Assembly: GCA_023213395.1 (NCBI GenBank)
Contig: CM041465.1
Coordinates: forward strand, 248,937,741 to 249,001,740
Length of the DNA stretch: 64,000 nt
Direction: 5' to 3'
DNA from: Cycas panzhihuaensis
Lineage: Eukaryota; Cycadophyta
The notes under the pieces are model-generated. The model was given only the letters and a program-made list of their open reading frames with translations, made no database searches and was not told the origin of the DNA. Each line of letters starts with the position of its first letter. Position 1 is the stretch's first letter. Position numbers and translations under genes: made by a program. Shown here one piece after another: positions 33,209 through 44,214 of this stretch.

Positions 33209-35503
33209 GATCCAATGGAGTAACTTTCATTTTTCCTCTCAAATTTTAGAAATTTTTTTATTGAAGGTTGATTTGAAGAATTCAACAATTTGGTTTCTTG
33301 TAAGGATTGAGAGGATTTTAATGTGGATAAGATTGCAAATTGTTTAAAAAGCTAGTTCATGCAAAAATTATTGCATGCCTAGTGTTTAGAAATGTTAATA
33401 GTGTGTAAAGGAGAAGAGGCTTTCCGGCTCCTTTTTGGTTCTTGTTTGAAGCCCATATTCCAAGTCTTTTTGTGAAGGAGATACTAGTTGTTTTATTGAG
33501 GAAATATGAGCCTCTTTCCATGGTGTAAAAGTCAATTAAAAATTTTCTCACTGACAGCTCTTGTTGAGGGGACGATATATGTAAAAAGAATATATATGTT
33601 GTTGGTTGTTATGGCCCTCCATTGTTGTTGTGTGAAAGAAGCAAAAGAACTTATTTCTTGTTCATAGTATCAAGGATTTTGACAAATAAAATATACACTC
33701 CTTGCTATGGCTTCTCCTGTCATATGTGGGTTAGCTCTCTACTTGTGTCCACCATTAATTGGTCAATATATGTATGAAAAGGAAATTTTCTTCCTCTCAA
33801 AGTGCTCTTTGTCAAGGGATGCTCTCACTGATTGAGTGTGAATCCTTCCATCTTTTTTGGAGCCTCTTGTTGTGTGTGAAAGTCCATGTGGAAAATTCAT
33901 GGCTAGTCCATTTGATGATTATTAAGCAAACAGAGCACTCTATTTAGAGGCTAAGGCCAAGTCCCTACAATAAAACACATTCCCTAATATTTGATCATCA
34001 ATTTGTTGACATGTTTCCCTGTGTCCTCAACTGGGTGCTTATTTTTAGGAAGATTACCTACAGTGGCAGCACTCCCTCTCTATTGGCGGCTTCTCCTCTT
34101 TTCTGCAGCTCATTTTGGCCCATCACTTCTTCTTGTTAAAAGGTACCTTGCAGCTGTTGCATGGTATTAATCAACTCCATTTCTTCTGCATGGATCCCAT
34201 GTGATCTTCCTGTTGGCATATCTCCTCATTTTCTTAGACCTGTGACTGCCTGTATATGACTGTCGACAGCTTTCTAATCTTGGCGTGGCCCCAACTCTCA
34301 ACATATTCAGCATAGTGTGGTGTGGCTCCCACCTAGCGACGTTTGAAGTCTAGACGGCTCCTCTCGAATTGGGTGTCCTCAAAATTGATTAAATCGATCG
34401 ATCCGCAAATTCGATTCCGCCCATAGATTCAATCCATCAGAATTTGAAGCGAATTTTCGCCCCTACTTTGTTCGTCGCTGCCCACGTGAAATCAAAAAAA
34501 AATTCAAGTTCTTTTCTAAAGCTTTAAAAGATTGATATATATGATTTAGAATATGCCTTAGCATATTTTCTTTTCATATTTGACTTTTAAAGTTTAATTT
34601 ACTAAAGCTGTTCTTTCACTTTAGAAAGAGCCATTTTCATTGTTATTATTGTGTCAATTCCACTAATTCTTATTAAAAACTTTTGCAAGTACTTTTTTGA
34701 ACGCAATTTTACTTTTTATTAATTGATCATTACCATTGTAAGTGAAAATTTTCTATTTGTAAATGACACTAAGCTCCCCGTAAGGTGACTTAGGCCATTA
34801 AATTGCGCTACCAATGATTAAAAATTCACTCATTTTTAGGATTTTCTTTTAGTTTGTTAATCACACTAACATCATAAAATTTAAAAAAACAAAATGCTTG
34901 TAATTTGGTGATTTAATCACCTTCATTTGGCTTATTTTAAAGCCCAAATTGTATCTTTTAATGCACTTTTGCTCACCTGGCTCCCTACATGGTGACCCAA
35001 ATTAAATGAGGCAACACTCCAAAGGTCAAAAAAAAAAACTACAATCAATAAAAGAGTATCATTTTCTTTCGGCATGTAGGGATCATTTTTCCAATCACAA
35101 GTGTTCCTAGTCCGTTGGTTTACCTCTTAAAGTGCTTGTTCATGACATTAGAATCTTCTATTTGGCACTGAGGAATATCTCATTTGAAGACAAAATTTGA
35201 TACTTAATTGTGTATAGTAACCTTTGAGCAACTAATTTGTATTTATTGAAGCATATTGATGAACTTTGCAACAACTTAAAAAGGCCTATAAAATACATTT
35301 TCAGCATAATTTAACCCACTTATCAAGCAATTAAAACAATAAATGGGGAGGCTCGAAAAGAATATTTAACATTGCCTCAATTGTACTAATACTAATAACT
35401 TGGCCAACATTGATCCCATTGTTAGGTTTGATGATTTGCGAGCAAAGCTCTCTATTCTGTCTACATTTTTTTCAGGCTTGTACTGAATAAATTGGGATAT
35501 TGA

Positions 35504-35520
35504 GTGGAACTTAAGCAATG
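35504..35520 (+). promoter_or_regulatory. Conserved pre-gag block in E5
   Basis: GTGGAACTTAAGCAATG, 46 nt before the gag ATG. A TTTTTTTCAG-G sequence, like a splice acceptor, lies 30 nt upstream (35466-35476). Confidence 0.5.
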
Positions 35521-35566
35521 TAAACTCAAAAGTTTCCAAGCTCATTATCAGATACATCAAGTTATC

Positions 35567-36560
35567 ATGGCAACTCAAATGCTTAATGCTAATACAGTCA
35601 AATTAACTGGTGCTGGAAATTATCCGACATGGAAGAAGGAAGCAAAAAGTCTGTTGATAATTAATGAGTTGTGGGGTTATCTTTTTGGCATAATCGCCAA
35701 ACCCGAACCAACTCCAGATCCAAACAAACCAACGTAATTTAATACCTGTTGATCATATTGCAATGGTTGCATTCAAAGTGAAAGATAAAGTTGCACTGGC
35801 ATTTATTCATTTGTCTGTTACTAATAGTGTTCATAAGAATATTGAATCTACAACAACATCTAAAGAAGCTTGGGATATATTTGTATCATTGTATGAGCGA
35901 AGAGATAATGCTAGAAATGAGATGTATGAAGCTAAGTTGTTTAATTGACAATATGTTGCGCCCATGGCGGCTTATTTGTCATCTATTAAAGCTATCACTA
36001 ATCAACTGATAGCTTTTGGAAAACTAGTTTCTAATAGAGATCTGGTTACTGCAACGATTCATGCTCTACCAAAAAAATATAGCTGTTTCATCTCAGATAT
36101 CTCCAAAAATGGCATGTTGTCAATTCTAACTTTTAATAAGTTAATGATTATTGTTGTACGAAGAATAAATCTACTCGCGACAAAATGAAGCAAGCACAAC
36201 AGATGCTCTTACAGCTAAGTTTAAAGAGAAACAACCATTTCAACCCAAGGAAAAATTTTTAAAGAAATATGGCAGTCTTAATGTTAATACCACTAAATCT
36301 AAGACTGTCATTTATCATTATTGTGGCAAAGTAGGCAACATTCAACCAAAATGCAGAAAGAGACAAAGTGATATGTAACAACAATAGCAAAATTAACATC
36401 AACATCAACAATAGCTTCAAAGACCAACTCGAGCTGCATTTCGAGGTCATCATCACGAAAATCCTAAAAGGATAGCTCATGGTGATTTTCAAGGCCACAC
36501 AACTCAGCATCATCAGAGTGACACACTTTTTTATGCATACAGTGGTAGTCATAATAACAA
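35567..36560 (+). pseudogene. E5 gag
   Basis: Begins MATQMLNANTVKLTGAGNYPTW. After a frameshift near 35740 it continues KDKVALAFIHLSVTNSVHKN, one stop at 35946, then the second half of the gag domain. The CCHC knuckle is YHYCGKVGNIQPKC, with its first Cys and its His altered (Tyr and Asn), so zinc binding is lost. A Gln-rich tail with several TAA/TAG at Gln positions follows. Confidence 0.85.
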
Positions 36561-38545
36561 CACTTGGATTACAGATTCTAGAGTATCACATCATATGATA
36601 GGTGATGCAGAATTGTTATCAGATTTTCAAGAAACCAAGGGGGAAACAGTGACCTTTGGGGACAATGTCACTATTGAGATTTTAGGTGTTGGTCAAATTG
36701 CACATCATGATGATCAACACTCTACATTTCCTAGTGGCAACGTGTTTCTAGTACCTGGGATGCCTAGAAACCTACTCTCTATCAATCAATTAGATAAATA
36801 ACAGATGAGTGTACTATTTAAAGACAGGAAATGTATTATTCAAAATAAAAAAGACCACATAGTTGCCATAGCTCATGAAAACTATGGCCTCTACAAATTA
36901 GCCACAATATCTGGATGATTTCATGCCTTTGTCTCTCATTCTGTAAACAAGACTTAGTTATGACATGAGTGGCTTGGACATCTAAATTTGGATAGTATAA
37001 AACGGATATTCAAGCAGAATATGGTTTACGACTTATCCAAAATTTCAAGGGGTAACTACCTTTGTAAATCTTGTATTATGGACAAACAACATTGTGCACC
37101 TTTTCAGAAAGGTAAGGCCTGGAGAGCTCAACAATTATTGCAGCTGATCCATTCTAACATTTGTGGACCCATGTCAACTCAATCCCTAGAGGCTCTTCTT
37201 TTTTCATGACTTTTATTGATGATTACTCACATAAAGTGTGGGTTTATTTTCTCAAGCATAAGTCAGAAGCACTAAACAAGTTTAAAGAATTTAAACTTGC
37301 AGTTGAAAATGAAATAGGCATGTGAATTAAGATACTTCGATCCGACAGCTGTGGTGAGTATATGTCCAAGGAGTTCAACCAGTTTTGCATTCAGAATGAC
37401 ATTAAACACCAAGTTTTTGACCCTTATACACCTCAACAAAATGGTGTGGCTAAACGCATGAACAAAACCTTGGTCAGTAAGACAAAAGCAATGATGCATG
37501 CATGAGGTCTCTCTTAGGCATATTGGACAGAAGCAATTCTCACTGCTGCTTATTTATCAAACTGTAGCTCCACTACGACAGTTTCAAGCATGACACATGA
37601 GGAGGCCTAGACTGGGTAGAAACCTACAATCAGTCATTTATGCACTTTTGGATGCACTCCCTATATAAATGTTCCCCAAGAGGAAAGACTTAAATTTGAT
37701 GATAAAGAATTTCAAAGGCATCCTTGTTGGATATGTTTCAGGCAACAAGGCATATAGATTATATGATCTGATTGGCAAAACTGTGCATATTTCACAAGAT
37801 GTCGTCATCTTTGCAGAAGACAGTAGCGAGTAAAATCTAAATTCTCTTCCAATCTCCCTTGATAAAGCCAAGCCATCTTGTTCCCTTAACATCTTCCACA
37901 CCTTCTCCTTTATCAGCACTTGTTTCTCCTCCGTCATCATCTTCCTTAGATTTTTCATGAAGTCCTACAAATTCTTGAAAGATTCAACACACTTCACCAT
38001 CCCAGGACAATGAAGTAACAACTCCATTGACGAGCAAGCTGCCTAAATGGTATTTACAGACTATTGCAGGTAAACAAACTATCGAAGGCAAATGTCCATC
38101 TAAAATGCAACCACCAGCTATTGTTAACCATGCACTTATGGCCAAGGTACTTAATACTCCTGAGCCTTCCACTTTTGAGGACGCATATACAAATGAAAAG
38201 TGGCAAGCTGTTATGGATGATGAAATCCACTCTATTTATCAAAATGACACAAGCCATTAGTTGTAAGTGGATCTACAAGACTAAGATGGCACTATATAAA
38301 TACCATCAGAATTATTATGGCCTTAGTTGCATAATGCAAATGGCCATTGTATCAGATGGATGTCAAAAACACCTTTCTCAATGCTACTTTGACTAAGGAG
38401 GTATATCTGGAACAACCTCTTATGTACATCTCTCGTCCATAAGCCAACCGACCAACAACTTGCTGACATCTTCACTAAACCACTTGGCAGAGAAAAGTTT
38501 GAGCACTTTAGAGATGGCCTTGGTGTTTGACTTAATGTTGTATAT
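36561..38545 (+). pseudogene. E5 pol with deletions in RT/RNase H
   Basis: The protease reads TWITDSRVSHHM (DSG to DSR). The pre-integrase zinc region, HEWLGHLNLDSIKR and CKSCIMDKQH, is followed by integrase with LIHSNICGPM (catalytic Asp to Asn), then frameshifts and many stops to 37830. The linker and RT start (MTSKLPKWYLQTIAGKQ) remain at 38027, but RT is cut by deletions near 38255, 38300 and 38418; at the last, VYLEQPL jumps to the terminal RNase H sequence PTDQQLADIFTKPLGREKF. The RT active site is missing. Confidence 0.85.
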
Positions 38546-38557
38546 ATTCACAAGGGG

Positions 38558-39100
38558 TGTTAAAACCTTCATGTCCTAAGCATTAAGTCTTAACCTTATA
38601 AATTTGTATTTTGCCGCTTCATGTCTGATGCTTAAGTGATCATTTGTTTGATTTTTAAATTGTCTTTTGTCTTTTTTGTATTTTCCACGTGCTAAGTGGA
38701 AAAGTCAAGATTGGATGACAACACTTGCAACCATCCTCATCCTCTTGAAAAGTAGAGTTTCATTCAGACTTGTCTTACTTTTTTGACTAGTGATGTGTCA
38801 CAATCATAATCATTGAAACTCCTTTATAAGGAGCCATACTTTCCTTGCTTTGGCAAGTAGTCTTCAAGTCATTGTTATATTGCTAGAGCTTCTGTAATAG
38901 GTTGAGTTGTAGATCAATTCTCCTCCCTATCTTGTTTGTGTAATAGGTTGAGTTGTAGATCAATCTCCTCCCTATTTTTATTATGTTATGTAGCCCATAT
39001 TTCCATTATCAATCTGTTAATCAAATTATTATCTTTGAATGATTTATATTTGTCCCATCTAATTCCTCAAATAGATCTTGTGGCATTTTTCTTTCTCTCA
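38558..39100 (+). repeat. 3' LTR of E5
   Basis: Same sequence class as 32578-33122 with scattered differences and small indels. Preceded by the purine tract CAAGGGG. Confidence 0.9.
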
Positions 39101-39650
39101 GAAAGCCTTACCCACAGCCACATGGAAAAGGTTGGGGAGTTCTAAGTTAAAATCCACCAACAATCCCCTCAAGTTAGCAAATGAGCTATTAGTTGTACCA
39201 GTGGGACAACTTCTAAATGTAAAAATAAATGTACCTAGGATTGTCGTACCAATCAATTTCACCATCATAGACATAACAAAAGGCATGGTAACTTATTCAT
39301 CTCTTATAACAAGACCATGGTTTTACCAAATGGAACATCTACAAAGCTGGAGAGATGTCTCATTCACCTGATCGAATGGGAGTAAATAGATGGTGTTACC
39401 CATGTTGAGTAAAGGGAACTATATAGTAGAAGTTGTGCATCACGATGCCTCTAGCACTACCATCGCAACTAAGAAAACCTCTTTGACTTTGATAAATCCA
39501 ATCTCTACCCCACCACCGAAGAAGCTGATACAATGAACAACACCAATGAAAATGAGCCAAACTACTTTAGGGAGCTCCAGCCATAGAGTTCCTCTATGGA
39601 AGAAGTTGCGAAGAATTTGATTAAGTAATGGATGAGGGAATCCTAAAATG
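39101..39650 (+). pseudogene. G2 protease, second part
   Basis: Continues ALPTATWKRLGSSKLKSTNN, PRIVVPINFTIIDITKGMV and LITRPWFYQMEHLQSW, matching the later half of a Ty3/gypsy retropepsin (flap and the LGRPW-like motif). Open to 39369, then stops near 39370 and 39386 with recognisable reading fading out by about 39650. No G2 RT was found downstream. Confidence 0.75.
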
Positions 39651-40016
39651 TGGGTGCCCCGTTATTTTTGTTGTAATTTATTTCTTATATGTACTTCAAC
39701 TGACATGAACAAAAGAAACAACAATTTTGTTTGTATTGATTCTAGTGATAGGAATAATGTAGGTCAATTAGTCAATAATATAGTTAGTCAACGTATGGAT
39801 GAACATCTGGTGCATGTTTGTTCAATAGAAAAATCTGTCAATAAGGTGCAAGCGAAGTTAAATCCCCTATCCTCTATCCCAAATCCTAATCCTAACCGTA
39901 CCCTTAACCCTAACCCCTCCCCTACCCTAAACCCAAACCAATTCGATTTGGAAGAACTGGCCAATCTTCCTTGGGCACTAAACTCCCTTCTACTTCAAGG
40001 ACAAAACCAGTCGTAG
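39648..40016 (+). CDS. ORF of 122 codons with Asn-Pro repeats, unknown
   Basis: Uninterrupted ORF. N-terminal half has no recognised motif (MNKRNNNFVCIDSSDRNNVG). The middle reads NPNPNRTLNPNPSPTLNPN, encoded by a degenerate CCCTAA-like repeat at 39881-39940. It lies just past the G2 protease and may be a chance ORF in decayed retroelement DNA. Confidence 0.2.
   Translation: MWVPRYFCCNLFLICTSTDMNKRNNNFVCIDSSDRNNVGQLVNNIVSQRMDEHLVHVCSIEKSVNKVQAKLNPLSSIPNPNPNRTLNPNPSPTLNPNQFDLEELANLPWALNSLLLQGQNQS
39881..39940. repeat. Degenerate telomere-like repeat
   Basis: Contains AACCCTAACCCC and ACCCTAAACCC within a C-rich stretch resembling plant telomere CCCTAAA units, but irregular and only about 60 bp. 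Confidence 0.35.
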
Positions 40017-40479
40017 AATTTAGTACAACCCTGCCCTACGCTGAAGTAACCAACTCTAGTTCCTCATCTTCCTCTCTCAACGTGCATCCACCTAGTGAGA
40101 ATTCCATGGAAAACAAACTTGTGGGTTGATGGCCCCAAGTGGTTATGACATGTAAGTCCACCTTGAGAGAATCCTTCCCTAAATAGATTACCCATACCTA
40201 AAGATAAGATAAAATCCCCTTTCATTGAAATAGAGGTTGCCCCATTTACAAGAAATAAGTTAGATGGCACCTACCACCTAATTTGATACATGAAGTAATC
40301 GTTGGACCATACAATATTAGATAAATCTCAAAGGGTAATGGACTTTATCCTTATCCTTCGCGATCAAACACTACTCCATGACTAGGTAGAAATCCAAGCA
40401 TCCATTAGCTTAAAATTTGATCTAATTAGGGAGTTATCTGTTAGCCCTTTCTTAGTAGAAGAATGACTAGTGAGACACA

Positions 40480-40805
40480 TTAATTGATGCAAGCGAGCAT
40501 GGAGAGCTCGAACCATCCCAAAAAGTAATTGGGGACATTTAGTTTTTCATACCTTGGGTAAATTAGTTGAGGAATGGTTTCTCAAACCAGAGAAAGTTCA
40601 TGAAGTTTCTTTGGACAATCTAAAAAGATCATGCATCAAATCCTTCTCATGTTCATCGAAAAACAAAACCATAAAAAAAGGTGCTCCAAGAGTTAGAATA
40701 AGGGTGCAGAGCACAAATCACAGAGCTACAAGAAAAAATCAAGGAGAAGGATGCCATCATAGCAACTCTAACCCAGATCAACGAGGACATGTTGAAGGTA
40801 GCTGA
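40480..40805 (+). pseudogene. Possible gypsy gag fragment
   Basis: The reading CKRAWRARTIPKSNWGHLVF, then HTLGKLVEEWFLKPEKVHEV, has the spacing of the core of some plant gypsy Gag proteins (HTL-x-x-x-x-x-x-W). Followed by a Lys/Arg-rich stretch and a GAG microsatellite near 40845. Weak evidence; it could be another decayed element. Confidence 0.3.
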
Positions 40806-41043
40806 GTCAACGAGACTGCAGGAGTAGCCCTAACATGAAAGGGAGGAGGAGGAGGAGGAAGCAACATACAAAAATTTTGAATTTTTTATTTTCAAGCACA
40901 AATGCTCAACTTATTTTGTGGACCCCGGATAGATGTTGCGACTAAAAATGACACCATACGTTCAAGATGAATTCAAGATCAGGAATGGATAAGATAGGTC
41001 CAAAACAAGGTGCATTCTACATCCAGAATGATTGTTGTGCTGC

Positions 41044-41155
41044 AGGAACGTATGAAAATAGTATAGGAACGTATGAAAACAGTGCAAGAACGCATGAAAC
41101 AGCGCAAGAATGCATGGAACAGCACAGGGACGTGTGAGAACAGACAAGGAACGCA
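41044..41155 (+). repeat. Minisatellite, 20-21 bp unit
   Basis: Five to six units around AGGAACGTATGAAAACAGTGC, drifting toward AAGAATGCATGGAACAGCAC. On the minus strand it yields FHAFLHCF-type repeats in two overlapping ORFs; I regard these as by-products. Confidence 0.85.
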
Positions 41156-41659
41156 ACACAGAAGATGGAATGGTAGCAGTACGGAGGAGACACATGAGCA
41201 CTTGTACGAACAGACAGACAGTTCTGAATAGACGTATGTTCCAGGGAACGAACGGTTGCGACTGCAGACGCAATCATTCCTCAACAGGGATGCATATTGT
41301 ATTTAATGACATCTAATTATTGGGATGGATGTGAGAGCCAAGTAGTGTAATCCAATGGTTCCTGATCTGGTATGGTTGACCAGTCAAGACCGAATGGACC
41401 CTAAGTGATGTGATTTTGAATATTGCCTAATGTAATACAAACAGTTACATGAAAAGAATGTGTACCTATTATGGAATGCATGTGGAATGTAGGTGAATTG
41501 TGGACTTATGTGGATGGTTAATTAAAGAATGTGCATGTTGACCACTTGCACACACCCTAGACTACAGTGAAAACCCTTGACAAGTGAGAATTTGCAGTAG
41601 GTGCAGATTTATAAGTCAACAAGCTCTTCAACATTTAGCACATCTACCATAAAAGCAAA
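41156..41659. other. No gene seen
   Basis: AT-rich unassigned DNA between a minisatellite and a copia fragment. Confidence 0.4.
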
Positions 41660-42250
41660 ATTGACTATATTAGGTCCCATCCTCAATTTTCTTTTTCCTC
41701 CAGTCTTGGGCAACTAGACTTCTGCTATAGTCTTTAAGTACCATTTGGGAGTTTCTTAGGAGGTGGACCAATCTCAAAATGAGCTTCAGGCTAGGATTCA
41801 TAAGCGTCTTCATACTCCTCCTCCCCACCTTCCTCTTCATCTTCTTCTCCAGCTTTCTACCTTGGTTCAATATTAGGCTCAACAAAGTGCTACCTCAAAG
41901 AACTACATTTTGCATGTTCCTCGATTTGCTTCCCTCTATTTTGCCAAATCTTCAAAGTGTTTAGGTCCTCATCCTAATTTGAATCCTACTTTCCAACCTC
42001 TTTGAAGATGACATGCCAAGTTGTGTGTACCTTTTTGGTTGTCAACTTCCATGCATGATATGCTTTGTTTTCTTCATTGTATCCTAAGAGGATGCACTTG
42101 GAATTTTTATCATCAAAGTTCTCGTGTTTCTCCTTTGAAACATGCAAATACATCGTACTTCCAAAGATTCTTAGATGACTCACTATAGGTTTTCTCCCTA
42201 ACAATGCTTCTTCAAGTGTCATTCTAATAACCCAACCCTGCACTCATCCG
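41660..42250 (-). pseudogene. Ty1/copia integrase C-terminal fragment
   Basis: Minus strand reads TLEEALLGRKPIVSHLRIFG, then STMYLHVSKEKHENFDDKNS and CILLGYNEENKAYHAW, the typical copia integrase C-terminal part, then an acidic linker (EEDEEEGGEEEYEDA) and a decayed tail. No catalytic core, LTR or other domain adjoins it. It is a truncated orphan. Confidence 0.8.
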
Positions 42251-42750
42251 ATCTCCTTATCTTTCTTGAACAAGTTGCTTCTCAAAAATATGTATGTATA
42301 TAAAGTTGTCTTTATTTAATAGTTGCTTGAATGTAAATTCTCTTTGATTTTTAATCTCGTTCACCCTATGTAAGGCGGATGCCTATTCCATACTCCACCA
42401 GGCACGAGTGTGTACCATTTGGTTTTGTTCTTTATGATAGTTAGTTCATTTTATATTATGTCATATTACAAGGTGTTGGATTGGTCTCTAATACCTTGAA
42501 TCATGTAATTTTTATTTTGTTGTGGCATGCACACTACAAAAGTCAACTAGATTACTCAGACAAACGAACTGCACATGATATGAATGAAGGAATAGAGGAT
42601 TGAAATGAATGCAAGGGTAGATGGCAGACTTAGAAATTTTTATGGTTCACTTAGGTGCAAAATTCTACTAATTGAGATGTTAAATTTTTTGAGTAAAATT
42701 ACTTTTCGCCACTAAATAAATGAGAGATATCTTACAAGAGTTTAGCACGC
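42251..42750. other. No gene seen
   Basis: AT-rich unassigned DNA. Short ORFs only. Confidence 0.4.
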
Positions 42751-42910
42751 ATGAGAAGAGAGATCCCGCAGAAGAGAAGTCTTGCAGGTGAAGTGTTTTC
42801 AACAGAAGAAAAGCTTTGCAGGAGAGTTATCTTGCTGGAGAGAAGAGTCCTACGGAAAAGATGTTTTGTGGGAGATGTCCCGCAAAAGTGATGCTTTGTA
42901 GGACGTGGCC
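42751..42910 (+). repeat. Degenerate purine-rich tandem repeat
   Basis: Repeated phrases such as CCCGCAGAAGAGAAG, CTTGCAGGTGAAG and TTTGCAGGAGAG at roughly 24-28-bp spacing. Irregular. Confidence 0.5.
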
Positions 42911-43460
42911 ACTAAGGAGAAAAGACAAATAATGGAGAAGTGCAAATGCAAGAAGAAGCCCCCAGACACCACGTTCCAATAACTAGCCATAGTTGTCTCA
43001 TTTATTGACACATCTATACCAAATCAGCCTTGTTGGGTTGGTATTTAAAGTGCTCAGATATTTGGGCAACATGGACCATTGAGAGATGCATGACATGGCA
43101 AGATGCATGGTAGTTTGGACATAACGGATAGTTAATAGTCGCTTCAAATAGAATAACTGCAAACACTTTACTGCCACCATACCTCTAATTTATGAGATCA
43201 ACTTTAATGACATTTATTAACATGGACCTGCCCTTGAAAAAGAGACATAAGCTCTAAATAATAAAACAAAGAGACAAGAACAAAGCATAGAGAACAAGTT
43301 GAAAACAAGTTAGAAGAGAGAAAAAGAGTGTGGACAATGCAAAGAATGTAGGAAAGCATAGAGCTAGATTACACCACTATAGCAAGCAAGATTAATTCAA
43401 TAGAAAATCCAATTCTCTCTAAAGAATAAAAGTTGTTGCATAAAGGAAGAAGACATAAAT
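42911..43460. other. No gene seen (left flank of E6)
   Basis: AT-rich DNA ending in taaat, the left copy of E6's target-site duplication. Confidence 0.4.
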
Positions 43461-43758
43461 TGAAAAGAGTGGATCTATCCTTCATCTCCATGCACTAAAC
43501 ACAAAGGCAAACATGGGAGCAAGAGAGACTTGAGAGAAAGAAAGTAGCTCTCACAAAATGGGGAGGTAAAGAATGAATCTCCTCCATTGAGCTTTACTTT
43601 TATATTGAGAGAGGGAGCATTTGAGTTAGGTGAAATGAAATTACACATAATGCACATGAAAGTGCATTTCACTTAAGTGATCTAATTTAAAGTTCACTTA
43701 AGACCCTTTTTCGAAATAATCAACTAATGTAATGACCTTATGTCATTAACCCTTTTCA
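43461..43758 (-). repeat. 3' LTR of E6
   Basis: 298 bp with TGAAAAG/CTTTTCA termini. Contains the 10-bp palindrome CACTTAAGTG (43670-43679). Confidence 0.95.
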
Positions 43759-43771
43759 ATCTCCCCCTTAA
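43759..43771 (-). other. Polypurine tract of E6
   Basis: Minus strand TTAAGGGGGAGAT directly before the 3' LTR. Confidence 0.85.
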
Positions 43772-43989
43772 TGGTAGAAGGTCATTTCATTCTATTTTAT
43801 TCTATACTATGAGGTCTTCATTTGAGCCTCTTACAAAGCAAACTAGTATGATACTTTTGTGGGAAACCCTCATGGGGAAGAAAACCAACAAATTTTCTAA
43901 TCTACTAACCTGGCTCAGGCAGCTCTTTAAATGTAGCCAGATAGCCAATCAGTACAATAAATTTTGTAGCTGAAATCGCATGCGTCTCC

Positions 43990-44165
43990 ATATACCATTT
44001 GGTCATCCCCCATGCCCTTTCGGGTTTTCACAGGTTCTGATTTTCCAAAATGATACAACCCTTATCCTTTCGCGCCCACATGGGGTTTTCACGAATGGGA
44101 TAGAGCAGAGACTTACTCTTGTCCTTCCGCGCCCACAAGGGGTTTTCACGAATGAGACAGAGTAT
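43990..44165 (-). repeat. 57-bp direct repeats in E6 3' untranslated region
   Basis: A unit containing CGCGCCCAC then GGGGTTTTCACGAATG starts at 44071 and 44128 (period 57). A shorter degenerate copy lies at about 44014. On the minus strand it yields IRENPMWARKDKG twice, probably without coding meaning. It sits between the RNase H end and the polypurine tract. Confidence 0.75.
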
Positions 44166-44214
44166 GATGGTCCTATTGTCATCTCCTTTAATCGATCGAG
44201 ATGGAGGCCCTAAG

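Larger units (their letters stand above)
33138..35566 (+). other. E5 leader, 2.4 kb, non-coding
   Basis: Holds the post-PBS hairpin (33190-33208) and the pre-gag block (35504-35520). Otherwise AT-rich, with only short ORFs. The end of the leader (GTTTCCAAG just before gag) resembles E4. Confidence 0.6.
32578..39100 (+). mobile_element. E5: Ty1/copia retrotransposon nested in G2 protease
   Basis: 6.5 kb with LTRs at 32578-33122 (545 bp) and 38558-39100 (543 bp), primer-binding site, long leader, gag and pol, the last with internal deletions in RT/RNase H. Flanks gaaca (32573-32577) and gaaag (39101-39105) share three of five bases. The gypsy protease reading resumes in the matching codon phase after 39100, which supports the boundaries. 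Confidence 0.92.

Noticed and set aside
40962-41284. Three overlapping 86-103-codon minus-strand ORFs with Phe/Cys-rich repeats
   Set aside because: They are three-frame readings of a minisatellite whose period is not a stable multiple of three, so coding is unlikely.
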